DNA of 64,000 bases from Ptiloglossa arizonensis (GCF_051014685.1 NW_027478907.1:1-64000); one strand, 5' to 3'. Positions 53,743 to 64,000 are shown, numbered from the stretch's first letter. Program-made: numbers and translations. Notes: generated by a model not told the origin, from the sequence alone.

Positions 53743-56700
53743 TCAATCCGTTCGCGAGATATGGCAGTTTGGAGGTAAGAAACGCTTGAGAAACTCAAAA
53801 TTTTCGCAGTTCTGATGCTCGAAACGAATAACTAGAACTGCCTAGGGGAAAAGTGCGCATACCGTTGTAATCGGGCGAGTTTCTACTTTCAGAAGCAACA
53901 GAAATTATGCGGATTGGTCAATCCGTTCGCGAGATATGGCAGTTTGGAGGTAAGAAAGGCTTGAGAAGCTCAAAATTTTCGCAGTTCTGATGCTCGAAAC
54001 GAATGACTAGAACGGCCAAGGGGAGAAGTACGCATACCGTTGTAATCGGGCGAGTTTCTACTTTCAGATGCAACAGAAATTTTGCGGATTGATCAATCCG
54101 TTCGCGAGATATGGCAGTTTGGAGGTAAGAAACGCTTGAGGAACTAAAAATTTTCGCAGTTCTGATGCTCGAAACGAATAACTAGAACCGCCTAGGGGAA
54201 AAGTGCACATACCGTTGTAATCGGGCGAGTTTCTACTTTCAAATGCAACAGAAATTTTACGGATTGATCAATCCGTTCGCGAGATATGGCAGTTTGGAGA
54301 TAAGAAACGCTTTAGAAACTCAAAATTTTCGCAGTTCTGATGCTCGAAACGAATAACAAGAACGGCCTAGGGGAAAACTACACTTACCATTGTAATCGGG
54401 CGAGTTTCTACTTTCAGATGCAACAGAAATTTTGCGGATTGATCAATCCGTTCGCTAGATATGGCAGTTTGGAGATAAGAAACGCTTGAGAAACTCAAAA
54501 TTTCCGCAGTTCTGATGCTCGAAACGAATGACTAGAACGTCCTAGGGGAGAAGGACGCATACCGTTGTAATCGGGCGAGTTTCTACTTTCAGGTGCAACA
54601 GAAATTATGCGGATTGGTCAATCCGTTCGCGAGATATGGCCGTTTGGATCTAAGAAACGCTTGAGGAACTCAAAATTTTCGCAGTTCTGATGCTCGAAAC
54701 GAATAACTAGAACGGCCTAGGGGAAAACTACACATACCGTTGTAATCGGGCGAGTCTCTACTTTCAGATGCAACAGAAATTTTGCGGATTGGTAAATCCG
54801 TTCGCTCGATATGGCAGTTTGGAGGTAAGAAACGCTTGAGGAACTAAAAATTTTCGCAGTTCTGATGCTCGAAACGAATAACTAGAACCGCCTAGGGGAA
54901 AAGTGCACATACCGTTGTAATCGGGCGAGTTTCTACTTTCAAATGCAACAGAAATTTTACGGATTGATCAATCCGTTCGCGAGATATGGCAGTTTGGAGA
55001 TAAGAAACGCTTTAGAAACTCAAAATTTTCGCAGTTCTGATGCTCGAAACGAATAACTAGAACGGCCTAGGGGAAAACTACACTTACCATTGTAATCGGG
55101 CGAGTTTCTACTTTCATATGCAATAGAAATTTTGCGGATTGGTCAATCCGTTCGCTCGATATGGCAGTTTGGAGGTAAGAAACGCTCGAGAAACTCAAAA
55201 TTTTCGCAGTTCTGATGCTCGAAACGAATAACTAGAACCGCCTAGGGGAAAAGTGCGCATACCGCTGTAATCGGGCGAGTTTCTACTGTCAGATGCAACA
55301 GAAATTTTGCGGATTGATCAATCCGTTCGCGAGATATGGCACTTTGGAGATAAGAAACGCTTGAGAAACTCAAAATTTTCGCAGTTCTGATGCTCGAAAC
55401 GAATGACAAGAACGGCCTAGGGGAGAAGTACGCATACCGTTGTAATCGGGCGAGTTTCTACTTTCAGATGCAACAGAAATTTTGCGGATTGGTCAATCCG
55501 TTCGCGAGATATGGCTGTTTGGAGGTAAGAAACGCTTGAGAAACTCAAAATTTTCGCAGTTCTGATGCTCGAAACGAATGACTAGAACGGCCAAGGGGAG
55601 AAGTACGCATACCGTTGTAATCGGGCGAGTTTCTACTTTCAGATGCAACAGAAATTTTGCGGATTGATCAATCCGTTCGCGAGATATGGCAGACTGGAGG
55701 TAAGAAACGCTTGAGAAACTCAAAATTTCCGCAGTTCTGATGCTCGAAACGAATGACTAGAACGTCCTAGGGGAGAAGGACGCATACCGTTGTAATCGGG
55801 CGAGCTTCTACTTTCAGATGCAACAGAAATTATGCGGATTGGTCAATCCGTTCGCGAGATATGGCCGTTTGGATGTAAGAAACGCTTGAGGAACTCAAAA
55901 TTTTCGCAGTTCTGATGCTCGAAACGAATAACTAGAACGGCCTAGGGGAAAACTACACATACCGTTGTAATCGGGCGAGTCTCTACTTTCAGATGCAACA
56001 GAAATTTTGCGGATTGGTAAATCCGTTCGCTCGATATGGCAGTTTGGAGGTAAGAAACGCTTGAGAAACTCAAAATTTTCGCAGTTCTGATGCTCGAAAC
56101 GAATAACTAGAACTGCCTAGGGGAAAAGTGCGCATACCGTTGTAATCGGGCGAGTTTCTACTTTCAGAAGCAACAGAAATTTTGCGGATTGGTCAATCCG
56201 TTCGCGAGATATGGCAGTTTGGAGGTAAGAAACGCTTGAGAAACTCAAAATTTTCGCAGTTCTGATGCTCGAAACGAATAACTAGAACTGCCTAGGGGAA
56301 AAGTGCGCATACCGTTGTAATCGGGCGAGTTTCTACTTTCAGAAGCAACAGAAATTATGCGGATTGGTCAATCCGTTCGCGAGATATGGCAGTTTGGAGG
56401 TAAGAAAGGCTTGAGAAGCTCAAAATTTTCGCAGTTCTGATGCTCGAAACGAATGACTAGAACGGCCAAGGGGAGAAGTACGCATACCGTTGTAATCGGG
56501 CGAGTTTCTACTTTCAGATGCAACAGAAATTTTGCGGATTGATCAATCCGTTCGCGAGATATGGCAGTTTGGAGGTAAGAAACGCTTGAGGAACTAAAAA
56601 TTTTCGCAGTTCTGATGCTCGAAACGAATAACTAGAACCGCCTAGGGGAAAAGTGCACATACCGTTGTAATCGGGCGAGTTTCTACTTTCAAATGCAACA

Positions 56701-59700
56701 GAAATTTTACGGATTGATCAATCCGTTCGCGAGATATGGCAGTTTGGAGATAAGAAACGCTTTAGAAACTCAAAATTTTCGCAGTTCTGATGCTCGAAAC
56801 GAATAACAAGAACGGCCTAGGGGAAAACTACACTTACCATTGTAATCGGGCGAGTTTCTACTTTCAGATGCAACAGAAATTTTGCGGATTGATCAATCCG
56901 TTCGCTAGATATGGCAGTTTGGAGATAAGAAACGCTTGAGAAACTCAAAATTTCCGCAGTTCTGATGCTCGAAACGAATGACTAGAACGTCCTAGGGGAG
57001 AAGTACGCATACCTTTGTAATCGGGCGAGTTTCTACTTTCAGGTGCAACAGAAATTATGCGGATTGGTCAATCCGTTCGCGAGATATGGCCGTTTGGATC
57101 TAAGAAACGCTTGAGGAACTCAAAATTTTCGCAGTTCTGATGCTCGAAACGAATAACTAGAACGGCCTAGGGGAAAACTACACATACCGTTGTAATCGGG
57201 CGAGTCTCTACTTTCAGATGCAACAGAAATTTTGCGGATTGGTAAATCCGTTCGCTCGATATGGCAGTTTGGAGGTAAGAAACGCTTGAGGAACTAAAAA
57301 TTTTCGCAGTTCTGATGCTCGAAACGAATAACTAGAACCGCCTAGGGGAAAAGTGCACATACCGTTGTAATCGGGCGAGTTTCTACTTTCAAATGCAACA
57401 GAAATTTTACGGATTGATCAATCCGTTCGCGAGATATGGCAGTTTGGAGATAAGAAACGCTTTAGAAACTCAAAATTTTCGCAGTTCTGATGCTCGAAAC
57501 GAATAACTAGAACGGCCTAGGGGAAAACTACACTTACCATTGTAATCGGGCGAGTTTCTACTTTCATATGCAATAGAAATTTTGCGGATTGGTCAATCCG
57601 TTCGCTCGATATGGCAGTTTGGAGGTAAGAAACGCTCGAGAAACTCAAAATTTTCGCAGTTCTGATGCTCGAAACGAATAACTAGAACCGCCTAGGGGAA
57701 AAGTGCGCATACCGTTGTAATCGGGCGAGTTTCTACTGTCAGATGCAACAGAAATTTTGCGGATTGATCAATCCGTTCGCGAGATATGGCACTTTGGAGA
57801 TAAGAAACGCTTGAGAAACTCAAAATTTTCGCAGTTCTGATGCTCGAAACGAATGACAAGAACGGCCTAGGGGAGAAGTACGCATACCGTTGTAATCGGG
57901 CGAGTTTCTACTTTCAGATGCAACAGAAATTTTGCGGATTGGTCAATCCGTTCGCGAGATATGGCTGTTTGGAGGTAAGAAACGCTTGAGAAACTCAAAA
58001 TTTTCGCAGTTCTGATGCTCGAAACGAATAACTAGAACGGCCTAGGGGAAAAGTACCCATACCGGTGTAATCGGGCGAGTTTCTACTTTCAGATGCAACA
58101 GAAATTTTGCGGATTGATCAATCCGTTCGCTAGATATGGCAGTTTGGAGATAAGAAACGCTTGAGAAGCTCAAAATTTCCGCAGTTCTGATGCTCGAAAC
58201 GAATGACTAGAACGTCCTAGGGGAGAAGGACGCATACCGTTGTAATCGGGCGAGTTTCTACTTTCAGATGCAACAGAAATTTTGCGGATTGGTCAATCCG
58301 TTCGCGAGATATGGCCGTTTGGATGTAAGAAACGCTTGAGGAACTCAAAATCTTCGCAGTTCTGATGCTCGAAACGAATAACTAGAACGGCCTAGGGGAA
58401 AACTACACATACCGTTGTAATCGGGCGAGTCTCTACTTTCAGATGCAACAGAAATTTTGCGGATTGGTAAATCCGTTCGCTCGATATGGCAGTTTGGAGG
58501 TAAGAAACGCTTGAGAAACTCAAAATTTTCGCAGTTCTGATGCTCGAAACGAATAACTAGAACCGCCTAGGGGAAAAGTGCGCATACCGTTGTAATCGGG
58601 CGAGTTTCTACTGTCAGATGCAACAGAAATTTTGCGGATTGATCAATCCGTTCGCGAGATATGGCACTTTGGAGATAAGAAACGCTTGAGAAACTCAAAA
58701 TTTTCGCAGTTCTGATGCTCGAAACGAATGACAAGAACGGCCTAGGGGAGAAGTACGCATACCGTTGTAATCGGGCGAGTTTCTACTTTCAGATGCAACA
58801 GAAATTTTGCGGATTGGTCAATCCGTTCGCGAGATATGGCTGTTTGGAGGTAAGAAACGCTTGAGAAACTCAAAATTTTCGCAGTTCTGATGCTCGAAAC
58901 GAATGACTAGAACGGCCAAGGGGAGAAGTACGCATACCGTTGTAATCGGGCGAGTTTCTACTTTCAGATGCAACAGAAATTTTGCGGATTGATCAATCCG
59001 TTCGCGAGATATGGCAGTTTGGAGGTAAGAAACGCTTGAGGAACTAAAAATTTTCGCAGTTCTGATGCTCGAAACGAATAACTAGAACCGCCTAGGGGAA
59101 AAGTGCACATACCGTTGTAATCGGGCGAGTTTCTACTTTCAAATGCAACAGAAATTTTACGGACTGATCAATCCGTTCGCGAGATATGGCAGTTTGGAGA
59201 TAAGAAACGCTTTAGAAACTCAAAATTTTCGCAGTTCTGATGCTCGAAACGAATAACTAGAACGGCCTAGGGGAAAACTACACTTACCACTGTAATCGGG
59301 CGAGTTTCTACTTTCATATGCAATAGAAATTTTGCGGATTGGTCAATCCGTTCGCTCGATATGGCAGTTTGGAGGTAAGAAACGCTCGAGAAACTCAAAA
59401 TTTTCGCAGTTCTGATGCTCGAAACGAATAACTAGAACCGCCTAGGGGAAAAGTGCGCATACCGTTGTAATCGGGCGAGTTTCTACTGTCAGATGCAACA
59501 GAAATTTTGCGGATTGATCAATCCGTTCGCGAGATATGGCACTTTGGAGATAAGAAACGCTTGAGAAACTTAAAATTTTCGCAGTTCTGATGCTCGAAAC
59601 GAATGACAAGAACGGCCTAGGGGAGAAGTACGCATACCGTTGTAATCGGGCGAGTTTCTACTTTCAGATGCAACAGAAATTTTGCGGATTGGTCAATCCG

Positions 59701-62229
59701 TTCGCGAGATATGGCTGTTTGGAGGTAAGAAACGCTTGAGAAACTCAAAATTTTCGCAGTTCTGATGCTCGAAACGAATAACTAGAACGGCCTAGGGGAA
59801 AAGTCCCCATACCGGTGTAATCGGGCGAGTTTCTACTTTCAGATGCAACAGAAATTTTGCGGATTGATCAATCCGTTCGCTAGATATGGCAGTTTGGAGA
59901 TAAGAAACGCTTGAGAAACTCAAAATTTCCGCAGTTCTGATGCTCGAAACGAATGACTAGAACGTCCTAGGGGAGAAGGACGCATACCGTTGTAATCGGG
60001 CGAGCTTCTACTTTCAGATGCAACAGAAATTATGCGGATTGGTCAATCCGTTCGCGAGATATGGCCGTTTGGATGTAAGAAACGCTTGAGGAACTCAAAA
60101 TTTTCGCAGTTCTGATGCTCGAAACGAATAACTAGAACGGCCTAGGGGAAAACTACACATACCGTTGTAATCGGGCGAGTCTCTACTTTCAGATGCAACA
60201 GAAATTTTGCGGATTGGTAAATCCGTTCGCTCGATATGGCAGTTTGGAGGTAAGAAACGCTTGAGAAACTCAAAATTTTCGCAGTTCTGATGCTCGAAAC
60301 GAATAACTAGAACTGCCTAGGGGAAAAGTGCGCATACCGTTGTAATCGGGCGAGTTTCTACTTTCAGAAGCAACAGAAATTTTGCGGATTGGTCAATCCG
60401 TTCGCGAGATATGGCAGTTTGGAGGTAAGAAACGCTTGAGAAACTCAAAATTTTCGCAGTTCTGATGCTCGAAACGAATAACTAGAACTGCCTAGGGGAA
60501 AAGTGCGCATACCGTTGTAATCGGGCGAGTTTCTACTTTCAGAAGCAACAGAAATTATGCGGATTGGTCAATCCGTTCGCGAGATATGGCAGTTTGGAGG
60601 TAAGAAAGGCTTGAGAAGCTCAAAATTTTCGCAGTTCTGATGCTCGAAACGAATGACTAGAACGGCCAAGGGGAGAAGTACGCATACCGTTGTAATCGGG
60701 CGAGTTTCTACTTTCAGATGCAACAGAAATTTTGCGGATTGATCAATCCGTTCGCGAGATATGGCAGTTTGGAGGTAAGAAACGCTTGAGGAACTAAAAA
60801 TTTTCGCAGTTCTGATGCTCGAAACGAATAACTAGAACCGCCTAGGGGAAAAGTGCACATACCGTTGTAATCGGGCGAGTTTCTACTTTCAAATGCAACA
60901 GAAATTTTACGGATTGATCAATCCGTTCGCGAGATATGGCAGTTTGGAGATAAGAAACGCTTTAGAAACTCAAAATTTTCGCAGTTCTGATGCTCGAAAC
61001 GAATAACAAGAACGGCCTAGGGGAAAACTACACTTACCATTGTAATCGGGCGAGTTTCTACTTTCAGATGCAACAGAAATTTTGCGGATTGATCAATCCG
61101 TTCGCTAGATATGGCAGTTTGGAGATAAGAAACGCTTGAGAAACTCAAAATTTCCGCAGTTCTGATGCTCGAAACGAATGACTAGAACGTCCTAGGGGAG
61201 AAGGACGCATACCGTTGTAATCGGGCGAGTTTCTACTTTCAGGTGCAACAGAAATTATGCGGATTGGTCAATCCGTTCGCGAGATATGGCCGTTTGGATC
61301 TAAGAAACGCTTGAGGAACTCAAAATTTTCGCAGTTCTGATGCTCGAAACGAATAACTAGAACGGCCTAGGGGAAAACTACACATACCGTTGTAATCGGG
61401 CGAGTCTCTACTTTCAGATGCAACAGAAATTTTGCGGATTGGTAAATCCGTTCGCTCGATATGGCAGTTTGGAGGTAAGAAACGCTTGAGGAACTAAAAA
61501 TTTTCGCAGTTCTGATGCTCGAAACGAATAACTAGAACCGCCTAGGGGAAAAGTGCACATACCGTTGTAATCGGGCGAGTTTCTACTTTCAAATGCAACA
61601 GAAATTTTACGGATTGATCAATCCGTTCGCGAGATATGGCAGTTTGGAGATAAGAAACGCTTTAGAAACTCAAAATTTTCGCAGTTCTGATGCTCGAAAC
61701 GAATAACTAGAACGGCCTAGGGGAAAACTACACTTACCATTGTAATCGGGCGAGTTTCTACTTTCATATGCAATAGAAATTTTGCGGATTGGTCAATCCG
61801 TTCGCTCGATATGGCAGTTTGGAGGTAAGAAACGCTCGAGAAACTCAAAATTTTCGCAGTTCTGATGCTCGAAACGAATAACTAGAACCGCCTAGGGGAA
61901 AAGTGCGCATACCGTTGTAATCGGGCGAGTTTCTACTGTCAGATGCAACAGAAATTTTGCGGATTGATCAATCCGTTCGCGAGATATGGCACTTTGGAGA
62001 TAAGAAACGCTTGAGAAACTCAAAATTTTCGCAGTTCTGATGCTCGAAACGAATGACAAGAACGGCCTAGGGGAGAAGTACGCATACCGTTGTAATCGGG
62101 CGAGTTTCTACTTTCAGATGCAACAGAAATTTTGCGGATTGGTCAATCCGTTCGCGAGATATGGCTGTTTGGAGGTAAGAAACGCTTGAGAAACTCAAAA
62201 TTTTCGCAGTTCTGATGCTCGAAACGAAT
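52219..62229. repeat. Dispersed 3.36-kb repeat at 6,650 bp (38 monomers)
   Basis: 52,219-55,579 matches 58,869-62,229 with the offset of 6,650 bp (38x175). Linked rare marks include CACTTACCACTG, TTAAAATTTTCG, CGAGCTTC, GAATAACAAG (54,351 and 61,001) and AGGTGCAAC. I noticed one difference, CCGCTGTAA/CCGTTGTAA at 55,265/61,915. The sequence between the copies holds other variants of the same HOR, so the copies are separated and not adjacent. Confidence 0.8.
53251..58029. repeat. Fourteen-monomer HOR, 2,450-bp period
   Basis: 53,251-55,579 aligns with 55,701-58,029 at 2,450 bp (14x175). The GAATAACAAG mark is at 54,351 and 56,801, and the CTCGAG mark at 55,185 and 57,635. Differences noticed are AAGGACGCATACCG/AAGTACGCATACCT near 54,554/57,004 and CCGCTG/CCGTTG at 55,265/57,715. 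The match ends at CGAATGACT versus CGAATAACT. Confidence 0.8.
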
Positions 62230-62762
62230 AACTAGAACGGCCTAGGGGAAAAGTACCCATACCGGTGTAATCGGGCGAGTTTCTACTTTCAGATGCAACA
62301 GAAATTTTGCGGATTGATCAATCCGTTCGCTAGATATGGCAGTTTGGAGATAAGAAACGCTTGAGAAGCTCAAAATTTCCGCAGTTCTGATGCTCGAAAC
62401 GAATGACTAGAACGTCCTAGGGGAGAAGGACGCATACCGTTGTAATCGGGCGAGTTTCTACTTTCAGATGCAACAGAAATTTTGCGGATTGGTCAATCCG
62501 TTCGCGAGATATGGCCGTTTGGATGTAAGAAACGCTTGAGGAACTCAAAATCTTCGCAGTTCTGATGCTCGAAACGAATAACTAGAACGGCCTAGGGGAA
62601 AACTACACATACCGTTGTAATCGGGCGAGTCTCTACTTTCAGATGCAACAGAAATTTTGCGGATTGGTAAATCCGTTCGCTCGATATGGCAGTTTGGAGG
62701 TAAGAAACGCTTGAGAAACTCAAAATTTTCGCAGTTCTGATGCTCGAAACGAATAACTAGAA
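55701..62762. repeat. Twenty-four-monomer offset repeat, 4,200 bp
   Basis: 55,701-58,562 aligns with 59,901-62,762 at 4,200 bp (24x175). Rare linked marks are shared, such as TTGAGAAGCTCAAAATTTCC and CTCAAAATCTTCG (58,341-58,360 and 62,541-62,560). The only internal differences I saw are two close bases at 57,004-57,014 (GTACGCATACCT against GGACGCATACCG), which look like a short conversion tract. The copies part at AACCGCC versus AACTGCC. Confidence 0.8.
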
Positions 62763-64000
62763 CTGCCTAGGGGAAAAGTGCGCATACCGTTGTAATCGGG
62801 CGAGTTTCTACTTTCAGAAGCAACAGAAATTTTGCGGATTGGTCAATCCGTTCGCGAGATATGGCCGTTTGGATGTAAGAAACGCTTGAGGAACTCAAAA
62901 TTTTCGCAGTTCTGATGTTCGAAACGAATAACTAGAACGGCCTAGGGGAAAACTACACATACCGTTGTAATCGGGCGAGTCTCTACTTTCAGATGCAACA
63001 GAAATTTTGCGGATTGGTAAATCCGTTCGCTCGATATGGCAGTTTGGAGGTAAGAAACGCTTGAGAAACTCAAAATTTTCGCAGTTCTGATGCTCGAAAC
63101 GAATAACTAGAACTGCCTAGGGGAAAAGTGCGCATACCGTTGTAATCGGGCGAGTTTCTACTTTCAGAAGCAACAGAAATTTTGCGGATTGGTCAATCCG
63201 TTCGCGAGATATGGCAGTTTGGAGGTAAGAAACGCTTGAGAAACTCAAAATTTTCGAAGTTCTGATGCTCGAAACGAATAACTAGAACGTCCTAGGGGAG
63301 AAGGACGCATACCGTTGTAATCGGGAGAGTTTCTACTTTCAGATGCAACAGAAATTATGCGGATTGGTCAATCCGTTCGCGAGATATGGCCGTTTGGATG
63401 TAAGAAACGCTTGAAGAACTCAAAATTTTCGCAGTTCTGATGCTCGAAACGAATAACTAGAACGGCCTAGGGGAAAACTACACATACCGTTGTAATCGGG
63501 CGAGTCTCTACTTTCAGATGCAACAGAAATTTTGCGGATTGGTCAATCCGTTCGCTCGATATGGCAGTTTGGAGGTAAGAAACGCTTGAGAAACTCAAAA
63601 TTTTCGCAGTTCTGATGCTCGAAACGAATGACTAGAACGGCCTAGGGGAGAAGTACGCATACCGTTGTAATCGGGCGAGTTTCTACTTTCAGATGCAACA
63701 GAAATTTTGCGGATTGGTAAATCCGTTCGCTCGATATGGCAGTTTGGAGGTAAGAAACGCTTGAGAAACTCAAAATTTTCGCAGTTCTGATGCTCGAAAC
63801 GAATAACTAGAACTGCCTAGGGGAAAAGTGCGCATACCGTTGTAATCGAGCGAGTCTCTACTTTCAGATGCAACAGAAATTTTGCGGATTGGTCAATCCG
63901 TTCGCTCGATATGGCAGTTTGGAGGTAAGAAACGCTTGAGAAACTCAAAATTTTCGCAGTTCTGATGCTCGAAACGAATGACTAGAACGGCCTAGGGGAG
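62763..64000. repeat. Right-edge family B monomers
   Basis: About seven family B monomers continue in strict 175-bp phase to the window end; the last CCTAGGGG is at 63,991. They alternate between GAACTGCC with GTGCGCATACC and AACTACACATACC with CGAGTCTCTAC types. The stretch around 63,241 resembles that around 43,991 (TTCGAAGTTC followed by AGAACGTCC), 110 monomers away. There is no sign of an array edge. Confidence 0.85.
63200..63216 (+). other. CENP-B-box-like match (weak, exemplar)
   Basis: GTTCGCGAGATATGGCA matches 7 of the 9 fixed positions of the published mammalian core NTTCGNNNNANNCGGGN: TTCG, A and the two central G are present, while the first C and last G of CGGG are T and C. The same window is present in nearly all monomers, and the TTCGCTCGATATGG variant keeps the same matches. 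Without knowing whether the organism has a CENP-B protein this is only a resemblance. Confidence 0.25.

Larger units (their letters stand above)
1..64000. repeat. 175-bp tandem satellite array, about 365 monomers
   Basis: Every line of the window is the same unit, seen most easily from the recurring CCTAGGGG, CTTTCAGATGCAACAG, TTCGCGAGATATGG and GATGCTCGAAACGAAT words, always in this order and strand. In the clean part the spacing of CCTAGGGG is 175 bp almost without exception. A hand-counted family B consensus has 33 C, 43 G and 12 CpG in 175 bases. The array runs off both ends of the window. Nothing interrupts it: I saw no transposon, unique spacer or inversion. The unit length is near a nucleosome repeat, as is common for centromeric satellites, but centromere identity is an inference. 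The species is not identifiable from this sequence alone. Confidence 0.98.
21920..64000. repeat. Family B satellite block with nested HORs
   Basis: Family B marks are TAATCGGGCGAG, CAGAAATTTTGC, CAGTTTGGAGG, ACTCAAAATTTT and, in many units, CGAATGACTAG with GGGGAGAAG. In about 240 monomers I found only two length changes: one inserted base at about 25,482 (GAATACACTAG) and two deleted bases at about 40,132 (CATAAGACGC). Variation is almost wholly substitutions at shared sites: GGTC or GATC in the dyad, TTCGCGAG or TTCGCTCG, GAGGTAAG or GAGATAAG or GATGTAAG, and TTTCAGATG or TTTCAAATG or TTTCATATG or TTTCAGAAG. Runs of these marks define the HOR blocks listed separately. Confidence 0.95.

Noticed and set aside
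44293..55723. Six near-identical 76-codon minus-strand open frames (44,293; 46,393; 48,493; 49,193; 51,468; 55,493)
   Set aside because: They fall at HOR offsets (2,100, 2,100, 700, 2,275 and 4,025 bp) and are copies of one satellite segment. Nothing about them suggests a ribosome binding site, domain or independent conservation.
1..64000. CRISPR array
   Set aside because: There are no unique spacers between short repeats. The whole 175-bp period is repeated, and adjacent units differ only by scattered substitutions.
1..64000. Tandem rRNA, 5S or tRNA gene cluster
   Set aside because: I see no 5S or tRNA-like sequence. The GATGCTCGAAACG word only loosely resembles a Pol III B box, and there is no A box at a suitable distance or T-run terminator.
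1..64000. Transposon-derived or long terminal repeat tandem
   Set aside because: No terminal inverted repeats, target duplications, primer-binding site or polymerase coding remnants were seen. The only dyad is 14-18 bp and internal.

Overview
The whole 64 kb window is one uninterrupted head-to-tail satellite DNA array. The monomer is 175 bp and about 43% GC (76 of 175 bases in a consensus I counted by hand). There are roughly 365 monomers, all in the same orientation. I found no genes, RNA genes, transposon insertions, inversions or unique spacers. The short open frames are by-products of the repeat. A long, nucleosome-scale, highly homogenised array with nested higher-order repeats (HORs) points to eukaryotic constitutive heterochromatin, most likely centromeric or pericentromeric. 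I do not recognise the monomer as human alpha satellite, Arabidopsis 178-bp, rice CentO or maize CentC, so I name no species.

Layout. (1) 1-15,030 holds family A monomers (TAATGGGGCGAG, CAGAAACTTTGC, CAGTTTTGAGG, ACTCCAAATTTT) with many private 1-3 base indels. The first spacings are 180, 179, 187, 183 and 181 bp instead of 175. This looks like unpolished long-read sequence near a contig end. The noise stops abruptly at about 15,030, next to a 17-bp deletion. (2) 15,031-21,920 is clean family A with a subfamily A' (CGGGAGAGCTTC, TTTTGCGTATTGG), including a dimer and a four-monomer HOR. (3) A chimeric monomer at 21,818-21,991 switches from A to B. (4) 21,920-64,000 is family B (TAATCGGGCGAG, CAGAAATTTTGC, CAGTTTGGAGG, ACTCAAAATTTT). 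It is built from overlapping segmental duplications whose offsets are whole multiples of 175 bp: 1,050, 2,625, 4,025, 1,225, 1,575, 2,100, 2,800/2,975, 2,275, 2,450, 6,650 and 4,200 bp. Several of these show no differences over 2-4 kb.

Monomer phase. Taking the first base of CCTAGGGG (or its variant) as the mark, monomers start at 15,173+175k up to 17,973; then 18,147 to 18,847; 19,021 to 19,546; 19,720 and 19,895; 20,069 to 20,944; 21,118 to 21,818; 21,992 to 25,317; 25,493 to 40,018; and 40,191 to 63,991. From 16,573 to 63,991 the total is 271x175 minus 7 bases, and eight indels that I located account for this exactly.

Inside the monomer there are a 14-18 bp perfect dyad, a weak CENP-B-box resemblance, and, on the + strand, an acceptor-like and a donor-like splice signal. 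These two signals bracket a 57-nt open segment that starts with ATG. The last is the most unusual observation here, but it rests on sequence alone, and many family B monomers have lost one of the signals.
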